50,466 nt of DNA from an uncultured Pseudomonadota bacterium (GCA_903844665.1 CAIMUS010000087.1:1-50466), one strand, 5' to 3'; numbered from the stretch's first letter, positions 42,185 through 50,466 are shown. Numbers and translations: made by a program. The notes: a model not told the origin generated them from the sequence alone.

Positions 42185-43924
42185 ATGATGTTCTCTTTGC
42201 ATGGGGTCGGGGTAGCGCGGGGCTGCGCCATCGGCAAGGTCGCGCTGTTGCAGCGCAATCAGCCGGAAATCAGCGAATACACCCTGCCCGAGGCGATTGT
42301 CGAGGACGAGGTGCAACGGTTTTTGGACGGCGTGGCCAGAGCCCGGCAGCAATTACAGGAAATCCGGGCCCGCCTGCCGGCCACCATTCCGGCCGATACC
42401 GCCGCATTTATCGATATTCACCTGCTGATGCTGGAAGATTCCATGCTGACCCAGGCGCCGGTGAAGCTGATCCGCACCCGGCGCTGTAACGCCGAATGGG
42501 CGCTGAAGCTCCAACGGGATCTGGTGGTCCAGGTGTTCGAGGCAATGGACGATCCTTACCTGCGGGTCCGGCGCGATGATATCGATCATGTCGTGCGGCG
42601 GATACAGCGCATTCTGTTGGCGGACGAAGCGGCCTGCACCGATCTGGTCGCCACCCGCCTGGAGGATCGCATCGTTATCGCCGATGATCTGACGCCGGCG
42701 GACACCATTCTGATGCAACAGCAAGGGATGAGCGCCTTTGTCACCGAGCACGGGGGACCGCTCTCTCATACCGCTATTCTGGCCCGCAGTCTGGGCATAC
42801 CCGCCGTCGTCGGCGTCCGCAACGCCCGGCGCTATGTGCGTGACGATGAATGGCTGATTGTCGATGGCCAGCAGGGGGTGGTCCTGGTCGGACCGGACGC
42901 GGCCATGCTCGCCTTCTACCGCTGGAAGCAACAACAGGAACAAGGACAGTTGCGGGAGCTCGGCAAGCTGAAGGAGCAGCCGGCGCTGACCCGGGATGCC
43001 GTATCGATCGGCCTGTATGCCAATATCGAGTTACCGGAAGACGCCGTGCTGGTGCGGCAGGTGGGCGCGGCCGGCATCGGCCTGTACCGTACCGAGTTTC
43101 TGTTCATGAACCGCACCGACCTGCCCGATGAGGAAGAACATCTGGCGTCCTATCTGCATGTGATCAAGATACTGGAGGACCAACCGATTACCATCCGCAC
43201 GGTGGATCTGGGCGCCGACAAGCGCCTGGATGGGGAGCAGGGGGCCACGGTGGTGGCCAACCCCGCCCTCGGCTTGCGCGCCATTCGCCTGTGCCTGAAG
43301 AATCAGGAATTGTTCCGCCCGCAATTGCGGGCCATCCTGCGGGCCTCCGCGTTCGGCGCCATCCGGATGATGATTCCCATGCTTTCCACCTTGCAGGAGT
43401 TATTTCAGGTCTTGCGCTTGGTGGAGGATACCAAACGGGAGTTGCAGGCGCGGGGGCAACGCTTCGATGCCCGCCTGCCGGTGGGGGCGATGATCGAAGT
43501 GCCGGGAGCGGCCATTTGCGCGCCTTATTTTGCCCGTCATGTCGATTTTCTCTCGATCGGCACCAACGATCTGATTCAATACACCCTGGCGATCGACCGG
43601 ATCGACGATGCCGTCAATTATCTCTACGATCCACTTCATCCGGCGGTGCTGCGGCTCATCCATGTCACCATCCGGGCCGGCCGGAAAGCCCGGATTCCGG
43701 TCAGCCTGTGTGGCGAGATGGCCGGGGACCCGCGCTATACCCGACTCCTGCTGGGCATGGGGTTGACCGAATTCAGCATGCATCCCAATAATCTGCTTGA
43801 AGTCAAACGGATGATTAGAAACAGTGACTTGTCCAAGCTTACCCCTATCGCCAAGCGCCTGCTGCAAACCACCGATGCCGGGAAACTGGCTGAGTTATTA
43901 AGCGCTATTACAGAAAACACATAA
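42185..43924 (+). CDS. ptsI: Phosphoenolpyruvate-protein phosphotransferase (Enzyme I)
   Basis: The 579-residue enzyme moves phosphate from PEP to HPr. The active His is H195 in EHGGPLSHTAILARSLGIPAVV. PEP-binding motifs follow: GIGLYRTEFLFMNR, RTVDLGADK, NPALGLRAIRLCL and the C-terminal SIGTNDLIQYTLAIDR and SLCGEMAGDPRYT. It starts 9 bases after ptsH. With HprK, HPr and EIIA-Ntr it makes a regulatory chain. No sugar permease is nearby. Confidence 0.96.
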   Translation: MMFSLHGVGVARGCAIGKVALLQRNQPEISEYTLPEAIVEDEVQRFLDGVARARQQLQEIRARLPATIPADTAAFIDIHLLMLEDSMLTQAPVKLIRTRRCNAEWALKLQRDLVVQVFEAMDDPYLRVRRDDIDHVVRRIQRILLADEAACTDLVATRLEDRIVIADDLTPADTILMQQQGMSAFVTEHGGPLSHTAILARSLGIPAVVGVRNARRYVRDDEWLIVDGQQGVVLVGPDAAMLAFYRWKQQQEQGQLRELGKLKEQPALTRDAVSIGLYANIELPEDAVLVRQVGAAGIGLYRTEFLFMNRTDLPDEEEHLASYLHVIKILEDQPITIRTVDLGADKRLDGEQGATVVANPALGLRAIRLCLKNQELFRPQLRAILRASAFGAIRMMIPMLSTLQELFQVLRLVEDTKRELQARGQRFDARLPVGAMIEVPGAAICAPYFARHVDFLSIGTNDLIQYTLAIDRIDDAVNYLYDPLHPAVLRLIHVTIRAGRKARIPVSLCGEMAGDPRYTRLLLGMGLTEFSMHPNNLLEVKRMIRNSDLSKLTPIAKRLLQTTDAGKLAELLSAITENT

Positions 43925-44060
43925 TGAGAGTATTATTACCTCGATTAATCTTTTATTGAAAATAGGCGTTAACCAACTTTTGTAGCAACGATAACAGGCT
44001 CTACAGAGGCCATATCTACACTATGGATTCTGGTGTTAAAGGCTGACTAAATTGCACTCT

Positions 44061-44930
44061 ATGTCCATAAGAACATTTTCTGTTGTTACGACGTGTCATA
44101 AGGAAGGCTATGATCTCTACGGTCGCCGGATGGTCGAAACCTTCGACCGCCATTGGCCCAGGGAAATTGTCCTTTACCTCTATACCGAAAATTTTAAACC
44201 TGACATTATCAGTGATCGCATCGTTTGCTTGGATCTGCTCGCCGAATGCCCTGAGCTTGTCGCATTCAAGCAGCGCCATCAAGATAATCCCCTGGCTCAT
44301 GGCTCCGCGAGCGAGAAGCATTGGAAGGTACGAATAGACTGGCGTAAGCCTAAATTAAAGCTCCGCCGTAAGCAAAACCTTGGCTATCGTTGGGATGCGG
44401 TACGTTTCAGTCATAAGACCTTCAGCATCTTTGCTGCGGCGGAACGCTGTGCAACCGATGTCCTGTTCTGGGTGGATGCCGACATTCAGTTTTTTGCCGA
44501 TATTCCTTTCGAGTTCTTGGAGGAAACTATACCTCCGGATTGTATGGTGAGTTTTCTCGCACGGCCTCAGTTTTCCGAGTGTGGTTTTGTCGGCTACAAT
44601 CTTCGGCATCCAGCTACGGGCAAATTCCTTAAACAGTTCAAGGCACTGTATACCACTGACAGCCTTTTTAAGGAAGACCAGTGGCATGACTCTTATTTAT
44701 TCGATGTGGTTCGCAAGCGCTTCGAGAAAAAGGGTCATAGGACTTATGATATTGGCAAGGGGATGGGAGAGGAGGTGGGCCATGTTTTCATCAACAGCGA
44801 CCTTGGCCGCTATATGGATCATATGAAGGGCGACCGCAAAATCACTGGCTCAAGCTATGGAAGCGATCTCAAGGTCGATAGAGATGAAGCCTACTGGAAA
44901 GAAAAAAGCAACCATTCGACGAATTCTTAA
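44061..44930 (+). CDS. Putative glycosyltransferase (GT-A-like)
   Basis: The 289-residue soluble protein opens with a strand typical of nucleotide-sugar enzymes (TFSVVTTCHKEGYDLYGRRMVETF) and carries a DxD motif in LFWVDADIQFFADIP. A later WHDSYLFDVVRKRFEKKG and IGKGMGEEVGHVFINSDLGRYMDHMKGDRK resemble acceptor-side elements. No named family is certain. It stands first in the polysaccharide block after ptsI. The ATG at 44061 is preferred to an upstream TTG. Confidence 0.7.
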   Translation: MSIRTFSVVTTCHKEGYDLYGRRMVETFDRHWPREIVLYLYTENFKPDIISDRIVCLDLLAECPELVAFKQRHQDNPLAHGSASEKHWKVRIDWRKPKLKLRRKQNLGYRWDAVRFSHKTFSIFAAAERCATDVLFWVDADIQFFADIPFEFLEETIPPDCMVSFLARPQFSECGFVGYNLRHPATGKFLKQFKALYTTDSLFKEDQWHDSYLFDVVRKRFEKKGHRTYDIGKGMGEEVGHVFINSDLGRYMDHMKGDRKITGSSYGSDLKVDRDEAYWKEKSNHSTNS

Positions 44931-44996
44931 GCCTTTATCGGCAGGTAACCATTCGATAAATTTCATTCTCCGCTAATCCAATTACCATGGTTTTAG

Positions 44997-45104
44997 TCAA
45001 ATTGGAGTATAGAAGAAATCAGCCCAAGCTGGTATGGGAAAGGCCCTCGCAAGAAACTGGAGCATTACATGCAGGAACGCCATAGAATTATGAATATGTC
45101 CTAA
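44997..45104 (+). pseudogene. Possible C-terminal coding fragment
   Basis: After a TAG, 35 sense codons run to a TAA and read like the tail of a protein (WSIEEISPSWYGKGPRK, then LEHYMQERHR). There is no start codon in place. It may be the end of a lost glycosyltransferase or another envelope gene. The family is not recognised. Confidence 0.35.
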
Positions 45105-45171
45105 CCAACAGCGAGGCTTTTACCAGGCGCGTAGCGTAAACCGGGTAAAGGCTTGTCCATTACACACATCT

Positions 45172-45445
45172 CTAACCGATTGATTGGGAATGTATTTCAG
45201 ACGCCAATTGCATGCCCCACGCCAAGTCTCGCGCCCGCTGCAAGCCGATCCAGAGGGCTTTGGGACCGGGCGGTCCCATCGTGCTTGCGCCCCAAGTGGC
45301 CGCCCAGTCGGGCGATCTAACGGAGCATGACGGGCAGCGGCGGCGGGGTCACCGGCGGCGGCCGGTGGTGAATCGCGACGTAGACAGCTTGCCATTCGGC
45401 CGGGTCCAGGACCGCATCGCACGGCAGGTCGGGGGTGGCCCGCCC
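45172..45445 (-). pseudogene. Remnant of an IS4-family transposase (C-terminal end)
   Basis: Read on the minus strand, one frame gives GRATPDLPCDAVLDPAEWQAV then HHRPPP, and IARLGGHLGRKHDG. After a shift of one frame near 45270 it continues GPKALWIGLQRARDLA to a TAG at 45172. This is the C-terminal pattern of Tn5/IS4-type transposases (LGGFLGRK.DGEPG.KTLW.GLQR). An in-frame TAG at 45317-45319 and the frameshift show it is dead. The catalytic DDE part is absent. Confidence 0.75.
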
Positions 45446-45459
45446 GCAGGGTGCCGGGT

Positions 45460-45519
45460 AAGATGGGCATGCCCATCTTTTCCATGAATCCTATGTGAAA
45501 GATGGGTCATGCCTATCTT
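45460..45519. promoter_or_regulatory. Two similar palindromes upstream of the GT-C gene
   Basis: A perfect 20-base palindrome with half-site AAGATGGGCA lies at 45460-45479. A near copy (AAGATGGG-T-CATGCC-TATCTT, one mismatch between the arms) lies at 45499-45519, with centres 39-40 bases apart. They sit 37 to 96 bases before the GT-C ATG. Paired sites like this suit a dimeric regulator. They could also be related to the old insertion. Confidence 0.45.
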
Positions 45520-45555
45520 ATACAATTTTAACATTACAAGATTGAGTAAAAACAC

Positions 45556-47082
45556 ATGCTTACTAAATTTTTCGATAAATATATCAGCCCTCAACCTTAC
45601 TCCATACGACACGATTACGAAATTTTTTCATTATTCATAATCCTGGTTATAGGATTAATCATGCGCCTTTACAAGATCGACGCGCTTTCACTTTGGTTGG
45701 ATGAATCATTCACTTATTATGCAACAAAACTTCCATTTGATAATCTTATGTCATTTGAAGCCGATATTAATCATCCTCCAATCTATTACATGCTGCAGAA
45801 ATTTTTTCTTCAATTAGGATCCTCAGAATTCAATTTAAGAATAGGATCGGCTCTATTCGGATCTTTATCGATATTACTGGTTCATCTCATTGGAAGAAAA
45901 TTCGTGAATCCGCTTTGTGGCCTAGTAGCGGCTGCTATCATAGCGACATCCAGTACACAGATTGAATATAGCCAGGAAGCGAGAAGTTATGCTTTACTAT
46001 TTCTTGAATTAAGTATTGCGAGCTATGGATTTATTGGATTTATTGTTTCAGCTATGGATAAAGGAATGTTTAAAACATCCGATCTGAACAAAATAAAATA
46101 TCTCGCTATTTACTTTATTGGCGCTCTCACAGCACTTTATACTCACAATATTACTGTTTACTATTGGCTTATTTTTAATATAATAGCTATAATTTTCTAC
46201 CGCCCATGGAAACAGATAAGTGATGCTTCTTTGATAGAATGGATACTTTTAAATGGAGCCTTATTCATTCTATGGCTGCCCTGGTCGTTTTATATAATAA
46301 GAGGAGTAAATACTTTCAGTTGGTTGGAACAATATACCCTAAAAAAAGCTTTTTCTAAATTTCTCGACGTTCAAGGTTTTGCCTATATAAAAAGCTTGCA
46401 ATCAGCTTTTAATATCTTCGTATTACTTTGTGCATTAGCTGGCACCATTATTGCATTTTTCAGAAAAAAATATGTAATAGGCATTTTTATCTTATCGACA
46501 CTTATCTTGGTTCCTTGTCTTATATGGTTGACAGGATTCGTTAAACCTGTTTTTATGACACGGACGATAATCTTCAGTGGAATAGGGAGTGCCCTGGCTA
46601 TTGGGATTACCGTGGTTTTTCTGCGTAATCGCTACATTGCTCTAACGATCATTTCGGCTATATTATTGATAAATTTTATTTCGGCTTTTAATTACTATCA
46701 AAATCATAAGAAAGAAGAGTGGAGGTCGGCTACGAAATATTTGGAAAATGTTATTAGTAAAGATGATGCAGTCCTTTTATGTGCTAATTATATGTATTTT
46801 CCATTTCGTTATTATTATAAGAATGATATTAATATGTACGGGTGGTTCGGAGATAAAAAAATAGTGATGGAATTATCGGATAGCGCTCATTACTTTGCGG
46901 CGAATAACCCGATGGAAGTTACCAACTTAAACAAATTATTTAATAAAATCTGGATCATTAAATCTCATTGCCAGGAAACAGACTGGGATGCTTTGGGAAG
47001 AGAACTTGATAAAGCTGGCTGGCAGGAAGTGCAAAGAAAAGATTTTTACCGGATTGAATTGATTATTTATAAGTTTGATTGA
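45556..47082 (+). CDS. GT-C membrane glycosyltransferase (GT39/ArnT-like)
   Basis: This 508-residue protein has about ten or more membrane spans. The first periplasmic loop has LWLDESFTYYA and the second INHPPIYYML. The DES and HPP motifs are hallmarks of lipid-linked-sugar-using GT-C enzymes such as GT39 and GT83. YSQEARSYALL follows, as in this group. The C-terminal 130 residues are a soluble periplasmic domain. It probably transfers a sugar from a polyprenyl phosphate to a glycan or protein. The gene is strikingly AT-rich compared with the core genes, which suggests it was acquired. Confidence 0.82.
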   Translation: MLTKFFDKYISPQPYSIRHDYEIFSLFIILVIGLIMRLYKIDALSLWLDESFTYYATKLPFDNLMSFEADINHPPIYYMLQKFFLQLGSSEFNLRIGSALFGSLSILLVHLIGRKFVNPLCGLVAAAIIATSSTQIEYSQEARSYALLFLELSIASYGFIGFIVSAMDKGMFKTSDLNKIKYLAIYFIGALTALYTHNITVYYWLIFNIIAIIFYRPWKQISDASLIEWILLNGALFILWLPWSFYIIRGVNTFSWLEQYTLKKAFSKFLDVQGFAYIKSLQSAFNIFVLLCALAGTIIAFFRKKYVIGIFILSTLILVPCLIWLTGFVKPVFMTRTIIFSGIGSALAIGITVVFLRNRYIALTIISAILLINFISAFNYYQNHKKEEWRSATKYLENVISKDDAVLLCANYMYFPFRYYYKNDINMYGWFGDKKIVMELSDSAHYFAANNPMEVTNLNKLFNKIWIIKSHCQETDWDALGRELDKAGWQEVQRKDFYRIELIIYKFD

Positions 47083-47108
47083 ATCAACCTTTGCAGAATA
47101 CATTTTGT

Positions 47109-47232
47109 CAGCAATTCCCGCTCACTCGTAACCTTATGTTTTTAAAAGTTGTTATTTTGCAACAAACGCATAAGAATTTACTAATATTCTTTGCCGATCA
47201 TAGTGTTACGAAATTTTGACCGGGAATTGCTG
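47109..47232. repeat. AT-rich element with 12-bp inverted ends
   Basis: CAGCAATTCCCG at the left and CGGGAATTGCTG at the right are perfect inverted repeats 124 bases apart end to end. Inside are nested weaker pairs: CTTATG with CATAAG, and GTTG with CAAC around TTATTTT. It could be a small non-autonomous transposable element or a long hairpin in the gap after the GT-C gene. It has no coding capacity. Confidence 0.45.
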
Positions 47233-47287
47233 GCCCTGGATACACCGGAGTTCGCAGTTACCTGTCCATAGCGCCGGCAAACGGCTT

Positions 47288-48346
47288 TCAGGCAGGCTCA
47301 TACGTAGTACGGATACCGTAATAAGCGTCGAGTGTCTGCTGGCCAATGGTTCCCCAATCGTATGGGTCGAGGGGTGCCTGTTTTCCCCGTGAACCCCACC
47401 GTGCCCAAGCGATGGCTTCGCGCAGAACCGTACCGTCCAATTCTCCCTCATAGGTCTTTACCCAATCCGGCCCCACAGCGGTCTGTAGTTCAGCCATCGC
47501 ACCTAAATTAGGCACGAGTACCGGGCAATCGAAGGAAAGGCCCAACAAGGCGCTGCCGGAATTGAGTATGTTTTTATACGGAAGAATTAGCAGGTCGGCT
47601 GCTTTCAGGTAAAGCTGCACGTCATTATCGGCGATGTAGTTGAGAAGCAATCGGATACGGGTATCAGCAGCGGCTGCCGCCTGTATTTCATTGACGAGAG
47701 AGGAGTGTTTCCTATCAGGCTTACCACAGACCAGCAGAGTCGTATTGGCATCCCTAACTTCACGGACAACCTGAATCAGCCTGGGGACGTTCTTATAAGG
47801 GCGAATTTGACCGAAATAGGTCAGCACGGTGGCCTCCTGCGGTATTCCCAACCTCTGGCGGGCTGCGTCCCGATCCACCGTCTGGGGGTAAATACCACGA
47901 TAATGACCATGAGGAATAATAAAAGCCGGCAGCCCGCCGATAATCGGCATGCGTTCGTGCGTCAGTTGTAAACCTGTTCTGGTCAGGGCGATAACGCCAT
48001 CGAGTCGTTGCAAAAACTCCGACCAGAATTGTTGTTCCAGATGGGGAAAAAATAGATGGTGAGGTTTTAAGTCATGAATCGTCCAAACTATTTTGGTTCC
48101 CTGCTGTCGCGCGAAATCTATCAAGCCAAGATATTTTTTTGCAGACCACCAAGTCGATATTCGCGTTTTTCTTTCTAACAAACTTTCCGGCCAATGGATA
48201 TGCCAGATATCCCAAAACGATGATTTGAGCCTCTTCACCGAAAATTCGGCGATTTCGACATCCAGATTCTGTAGGGCTGAATACAATAAAGCATTATAAG
48301 GATTTTTGGCAGCGTTTTTAAACGCCGGTTTGGCAATAACTTTCAA
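47288..48346 (-). CDS. Glycosyltransferase family 4
   Basis: The 352-residue GT-B protein has an N-terminal acceptor-side domain (WDIWHIHWPESLL, VWTIHDLKPHH) and a C-terminal nucleotide-sugar domain (LTYFGQIRPYKNVPRLIQV, LLVCGK). The GT4 signature region reads ADLLILPYKNILNSGSALLGLSFDCPVLVPNLGAMAEL in parts, with a serine-rich loop in place of the EGFG form. It resembles enzymes that add sugars to exopolysaccharide or O-antigen units. It converges on the GT-C gene. Confidence 0.85.
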   Translation of the reverse strand: MKVIAKPAFKNAAKNPYNALLYSALQNLDVEIAEFSVKRLKSSFWDIWHIHWPESLLERKTRISTWWSAKKYLGLIDFARQQGTKIVWTIHDLKPHHLFFPHLEQQFWSEFLQRLDGVIALTRTGLQLTHERMPIIGGLPAFIIPHGHYRGIYPQTVDRDAARQRLGIPQEATVLTYFGQIRPYKNVPRLIQVVREVRDANTTLLVCGKPDRKHSSLVNEIQAAAAADTRIRLLLNYIADNDVQLYLKAADLLILPYKNILNSGSALLGLSFDCPVLVPNLGAMAELQTAVGPDWVKTYEGELDGTVLREAIAWARWGSRGKQAPLDPYDWGTIGQQTLDAYYGIRTTYEPA

Positions 48347-48470
48347 GGGTTGCTCCTGGTCGGTCTGAATAGAGCGGACTGCTGGGCCCGACGGCTGGTG
48401 ACAGCAAGGCTGAGCGGTCTGATTCTATGTGAGAATCAGGGACCTGGCAAGATTACTGACTGACACTTTC

Positions 48471-49646
48471 TCAAGCCTTGGCACGATGATGCGTCATGAT
48501 CAGCGCCAATACCAACCAGAGAATCAGCCAAAGTTCTCTGGGTCTTGTAATCAGCTTATCAGTTTCCGGGATCATACAGATCATTCCATAGGTTAGCAGT
48601 ATAAGGTATAGATAATCCCCACTTTGGTTCCCTATCTGTAATGCCCGCCTACCGGCGTAAAGCAAAATGGTCAGCATTAACAACAAGCCAACCACACCGC
48701 CATCCCGGAGAGCGGCCAGATAAGCACTGTGTGCATAATCATAAGTTACATCCTCTGCAGGGACATAGACTGTCAGATGATTCAGGTAGCCATGGCCGAA
48801 TAAAGGGGCTTGCATCACGTCGGCGAGATAGCTACTCCAGATGATTGTTCTGGGACTAATATCTCTATTGAATAGAGTAAGCAAGGCCTCGCCAAAGAAC
48901 ACAGATCCCCCAATCAAAATGCTGGCAAGCCAGCCGATGAAAAACAGGTTCGATTTGTCACGATGGATCGAAACCCCTAGAAAGATCAACGCCAGTATTA
49001 CGGCAATCAAGGCCGTTCGGCTCTGGGTAAACCACACAAAGCAACACAACACCGTAGCAATAGCCAAGAAAAACAGACGCTCCATCAGTGCCGACGCTCG
49101 CAGTGCCAGTTGTGCAGCGACGATGGCAAAGCAGCCATAAGCGAGCCCGCTGGGATTGGGGTTTACCAGTATGCCCAGACCGACCAAGCGAGAACTGGGA
49201 AATGGATGATCCTGATACCAGAGTAAGATCGATACAGCAGCGGCCACCCCCGCGCCAGTACAGAGGAATCTAAGAAGCGCTGGGAACGCGTCGGCGTATT
49301 TATGCCGCAGGACGGCCATCAGCAGGATAAACATCACAATATAGGCTGCAAGGCGAAGATAATGCCAGAATTCTTTGATAGTAAAAGGCTGACTCCAGCA
49401 CGAACTGGCCAGCATATAACCTAAATAGAGCAGCACCAACAGAAATAGATGATCGCTTTTAAGCAAGCACCAACCTGTCGGCAGCATCAAAAGACCCGGT
49501 AAAAATACAGTAAGGGTAAAAAATTTATAAAGATCGATGCCGTTTGGAATATAGAAAAAACCCAGCAAGAAGAGTCCGTAAGTAATCCACAGGACAGGAA
49601 TAAGAATATTTTCTGCCCTAGATAAGTAGACAGCAGCATGCATCAA
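48471..49646 (-). CDS. O-antigen ligase-like membrane protein
   Basis: The 391-residue protein has about ten or eleven membrane spans and the Wzy_C (WaaL-type) pattern: LGILVNPNPSGLAYG, WFTQSRTALIAVILAL with the arginine, a long periplasmic loop with the motif GHGYLNHLTVYVP, and YDYAHSAYLAALRDGGVVGLLL, where the conserved His lies in HS. Such proteins join O-antigen or related polymer to lipid A-core, or polymerise or ligate other glycans. It is in the same orientation as the GT4 gene downstream, with a 124-base gap. Confidence 0.83.
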   Translation of the reverse strand: MMHAAVYLSRAENILIPVLWITYGLFLLGFFYIPNGIDLYKFFTLTVFLPGLLMLPTGWCLLKSDHLFLLVLLYLGYMLASSCWSQPFTIKEFWHYLRLAAYIVMFILLMAVLRHKYADAFPALLRFLCTGAGVAAAVSILLWYQDHPFPSSRLVGLGILVNPNPSGLAYGCFAIVAAQLALRASALMERLFFLAIATVLCCFVWFTQSRTALIAVILALIFLGVSIHRDKSNLFFIGWLASILIGGSVFFGEALLTLFNRDISPRTIIWSSYLADVMQAPLFGHGYLNHLTVYVPAEDVTYDYAHSAYLAALRDGGVVGLLLMLTILLYAGRRALQIGNQSGDYLYLILLTYGMICMIPETDKLITRPRELWLILWLVLALIMTHHRAKA

Positions 49647-49738
49647 GGTACCTTTATTAAGGCTTATACGCTAGAGAAGATTACAGACTTGCCAAGAACA
49701 GTCTATCTGGGTAGAGAAGTCAATAAGATTAAGTCAAG

Positions 49739-49815
49739 TGGCGCCCCGAACAGGACTTGAACCTGTGACCTACCGCTTAGGAGGCGATCTCTCTATCCAC
49801 CTGAGCTATCGGGGC
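49739..49815 (-). tRNA. tRNA-Arg(CCT)
   Basis: The 77-base cloverleaf includes the encoded CCA. The acceptor is GCCCCGA with TCGGGGC and discriminator G. The D-arm starts GCTC, the anticodon stem is ATCGC/GCGGT around CTCCTAA (anticodon CCT, reading AGG), and the T-stem is ACAGG/CCTGT around TTCAAGT. Its 3' end faces the polysaccharide block, the side where integrases usually insert. Confidence 0.97.
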
Positions 49816-49898
49816 GTATGTTAAAGTGTTGATTATCTGGCCGACAGATTATAGCAGCCTGATTTTACAGCCACCAGCCAATTCCTTGGCTTGCGTTC

Positions 49899-50330
49899 TC
49901 AGCCGCGCCGCCGCCGAAAAAATTCCCGCAACAGTTCGCTACAGACGTCTGCCTCCAGGCCGGCGGTGACGTCGGTCCTGTGATTCAATTGCTCCGCTTG
50001 TAGCAGATTGAATACGGCGCCACCCGCTCCCACGCGGGAATCGACCGCCCCGAACACCACCCGCTTGACTCGGGCATGCACGATGGCGCCCGCGCACATC
50101 GGGCAGGGTTCCAGCGTTACGTACAGGGTGCTGTCGGGCAGGCGGTAATTGCCCACCCGGGCGGCCGCCTGACGCAGCGCCAGAATCTCCGCATGGGCGG
50201 TGGGATCACAGGCGCCGATCGGCCGATTGTAACCCTCGCCGAGAACCTCACCCGCCCGCACCAGCACCGCGCCTACCGGCACTTCGCCCAGCGCGGCGGC
50301 CTGCCGGGCCAGGGCAATCGCCCGTTCCAT
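49899..50330 (-). CDS. tadA: tRNA-specific adenosine deaminase
   Basis: This zinc deaminase converts the wobble adenosine of tRNA-Arg(ACG) to inosine. It has VPVGAVLV, the catalytic PTAHAEI and TLEPCPMCAGAIVHAR with the two cysteine ligands. The frame is open to an ATG at 50396 overlapping guaA. I listed the ATG at 50330 because GAGGA lies upstream, giving 143 residues. The GTG at 50363 would keep more of the usual N-terminus (EDLDWMERAI) and is also possible. It follows guaA on the same strand. Confidence 0.9.
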   Translation of the reverse strand: MERAIALARQAAALGEVPVGAVLVRAGEVLGEGYNRPIGACDPTAHAEILALRQAAARVGNYRLPDSTLYVTLEPCPMCAGAIVHARVKRVVFGAVDSRVGAGGAVFNLLQAEQLNHRTDVTAGLEADVCSELLREFFRRRRG

Positions 50331-50386
50331 CCAGTCAAGGTCCTCGCCCCGACCAGGCTGCCCCACCCGATATAAAGGCTGAGCGC

Positions 50387-50466
50387 TTATTCCCATTCGA
50401 TCGTGGCCGGCGGTTTGCCGGAGATGTCGTACACCACCCGCGCCACTCCGCCCACTTCATTGATGA
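50387..50466 (-). CDS. guaA: GMP synthase, C-terminal end
   Basis: The last 25 codons, cut by the window edge, read INEVGGVARVVYDISGKPP and end ATIEWE, the invariant C-terminus of GMP synthase (glutamine-hydrolysing), which makes GMP from XMP. Only this tail is visible. tadA lies just downstream on the same strand. Confidence 0.95.
   Translation of the reverse strand, partial: INEVGGVARVVYDISGKPPATIEWE

Larger units (their letters stand above)
44931..45555. other. Gene-poor region with degenerate fragments
   Basis: These 625 bases hold three things listed separately: a 35-codon coding fragment, a broken IS4-type transposase end, and two related palindromes. The rest shows no intact gene. 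Composition changes sharply between AT-rich flanks and the GC-rich transposase remnant, as expected for inserted DNA. Confidence 0.7.

Noticed and set aside
45212-45487. A 91-codon plus-strand frame and a 121-codon minus-strand frame in the same stretch
   Set aside because: A different minus-strand reading with one frameshift gives a clear IS4 transposase end, so these frames are chance openings in a GC-rich remnant.

Overview
This window is a 50 kb piece of chromosome that fits a gammaproteobacterium. The evidence is conserved gammaproteobacterial neighbourhoods: minor pilins next to ispH, lptM-lysA, rubredoxin/thiD/hemL, kdsD-kdsC-lptA-lptB-rpoN-ptsN, hprK-rapZ-ptsH-ptsI, and guaA-tadA. Most genes are GC-rich. 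Two blocks are visibly AT-richer: the type IV minor pilin operon (about 0.25-7.6 kb) and part of a surface-polysaccharide cluster (about 44-49.7 kb). A three-gene transhydrogenase, HprK and abundant simple repeats would suit a Competibacter- or Chromatiales-like organism, but that placement is a guess made without any search.

Layout. The end of ispH (+) faces the minor pilin operon fimT-pilV-pilW-pilX-pilY1-pilE (-). Next are a remnant of prolyl iminopeptidase fused upstream of dtd (+), the pntAa-pntAb-pntB operon (-), an HNH nuclease gene (+), an intergenic repeat field, a kinase-like hypothetical and lptM-lysA (-). From 14.9 to 28.5 kb most genes are on the plus strand: an FAD oxidoreductase, a monohaem cytochrome c, a Lon-family protease coupled to cpdA, a class II aldolase, thiD, hemL, a MidA-type methyltransferase, a TPR lipoprotein, a hotdog thioesterase and an OFA-type transporter. 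Rubredoxin and a pteridine reductase lie on the minus strand among them. From 28.5 to 34.7 kb the genes are mainly minus: a PCu(A)C copper chaperone, dusA, argE, a family III CoA transferase, DUF2889 and DUF1289.

From 34.9 to 43.9 kb a long plus-strand run makes Kdo (kdsD, kdsC), the LPS bridge and its ATPase (lptA, lptB), sigma-54 (rpoN) and the regulatory phosphotransferase system (ptsN, hprK, rapZ, ptsH, ptsI). The last segment holds a GT-A-like glycosyltransferase, a broken IS4-type transposase, a GT-C glycosyltransferase, a GT4 glycosyltransferase and an O-antigen ligase-like protein. It closes with tRNA-Arg(CCT), tadA and the end of guaA.

Two themes stand out. First, several conserved clusters lack an expected member: lptC between kdsC and lptA, hpf between rpoN and ptsN, the mannose-type EIIA gene between rapZ and ptsH, thiE between thiD and hemL, dapF after lysA, and most of pip before dtd. 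Second, simple repeats lie in or next to genes: a 22-glycine run in PilY1, a (GGTGCG)9 run inside a flavoprotein and a GAGGAGT array exactly where lptC is missing. Several families of dispersed inverted repeats sit between genes. I did not find a CRISPR array, prophage, intact insertion sequence or recognisable defence island.
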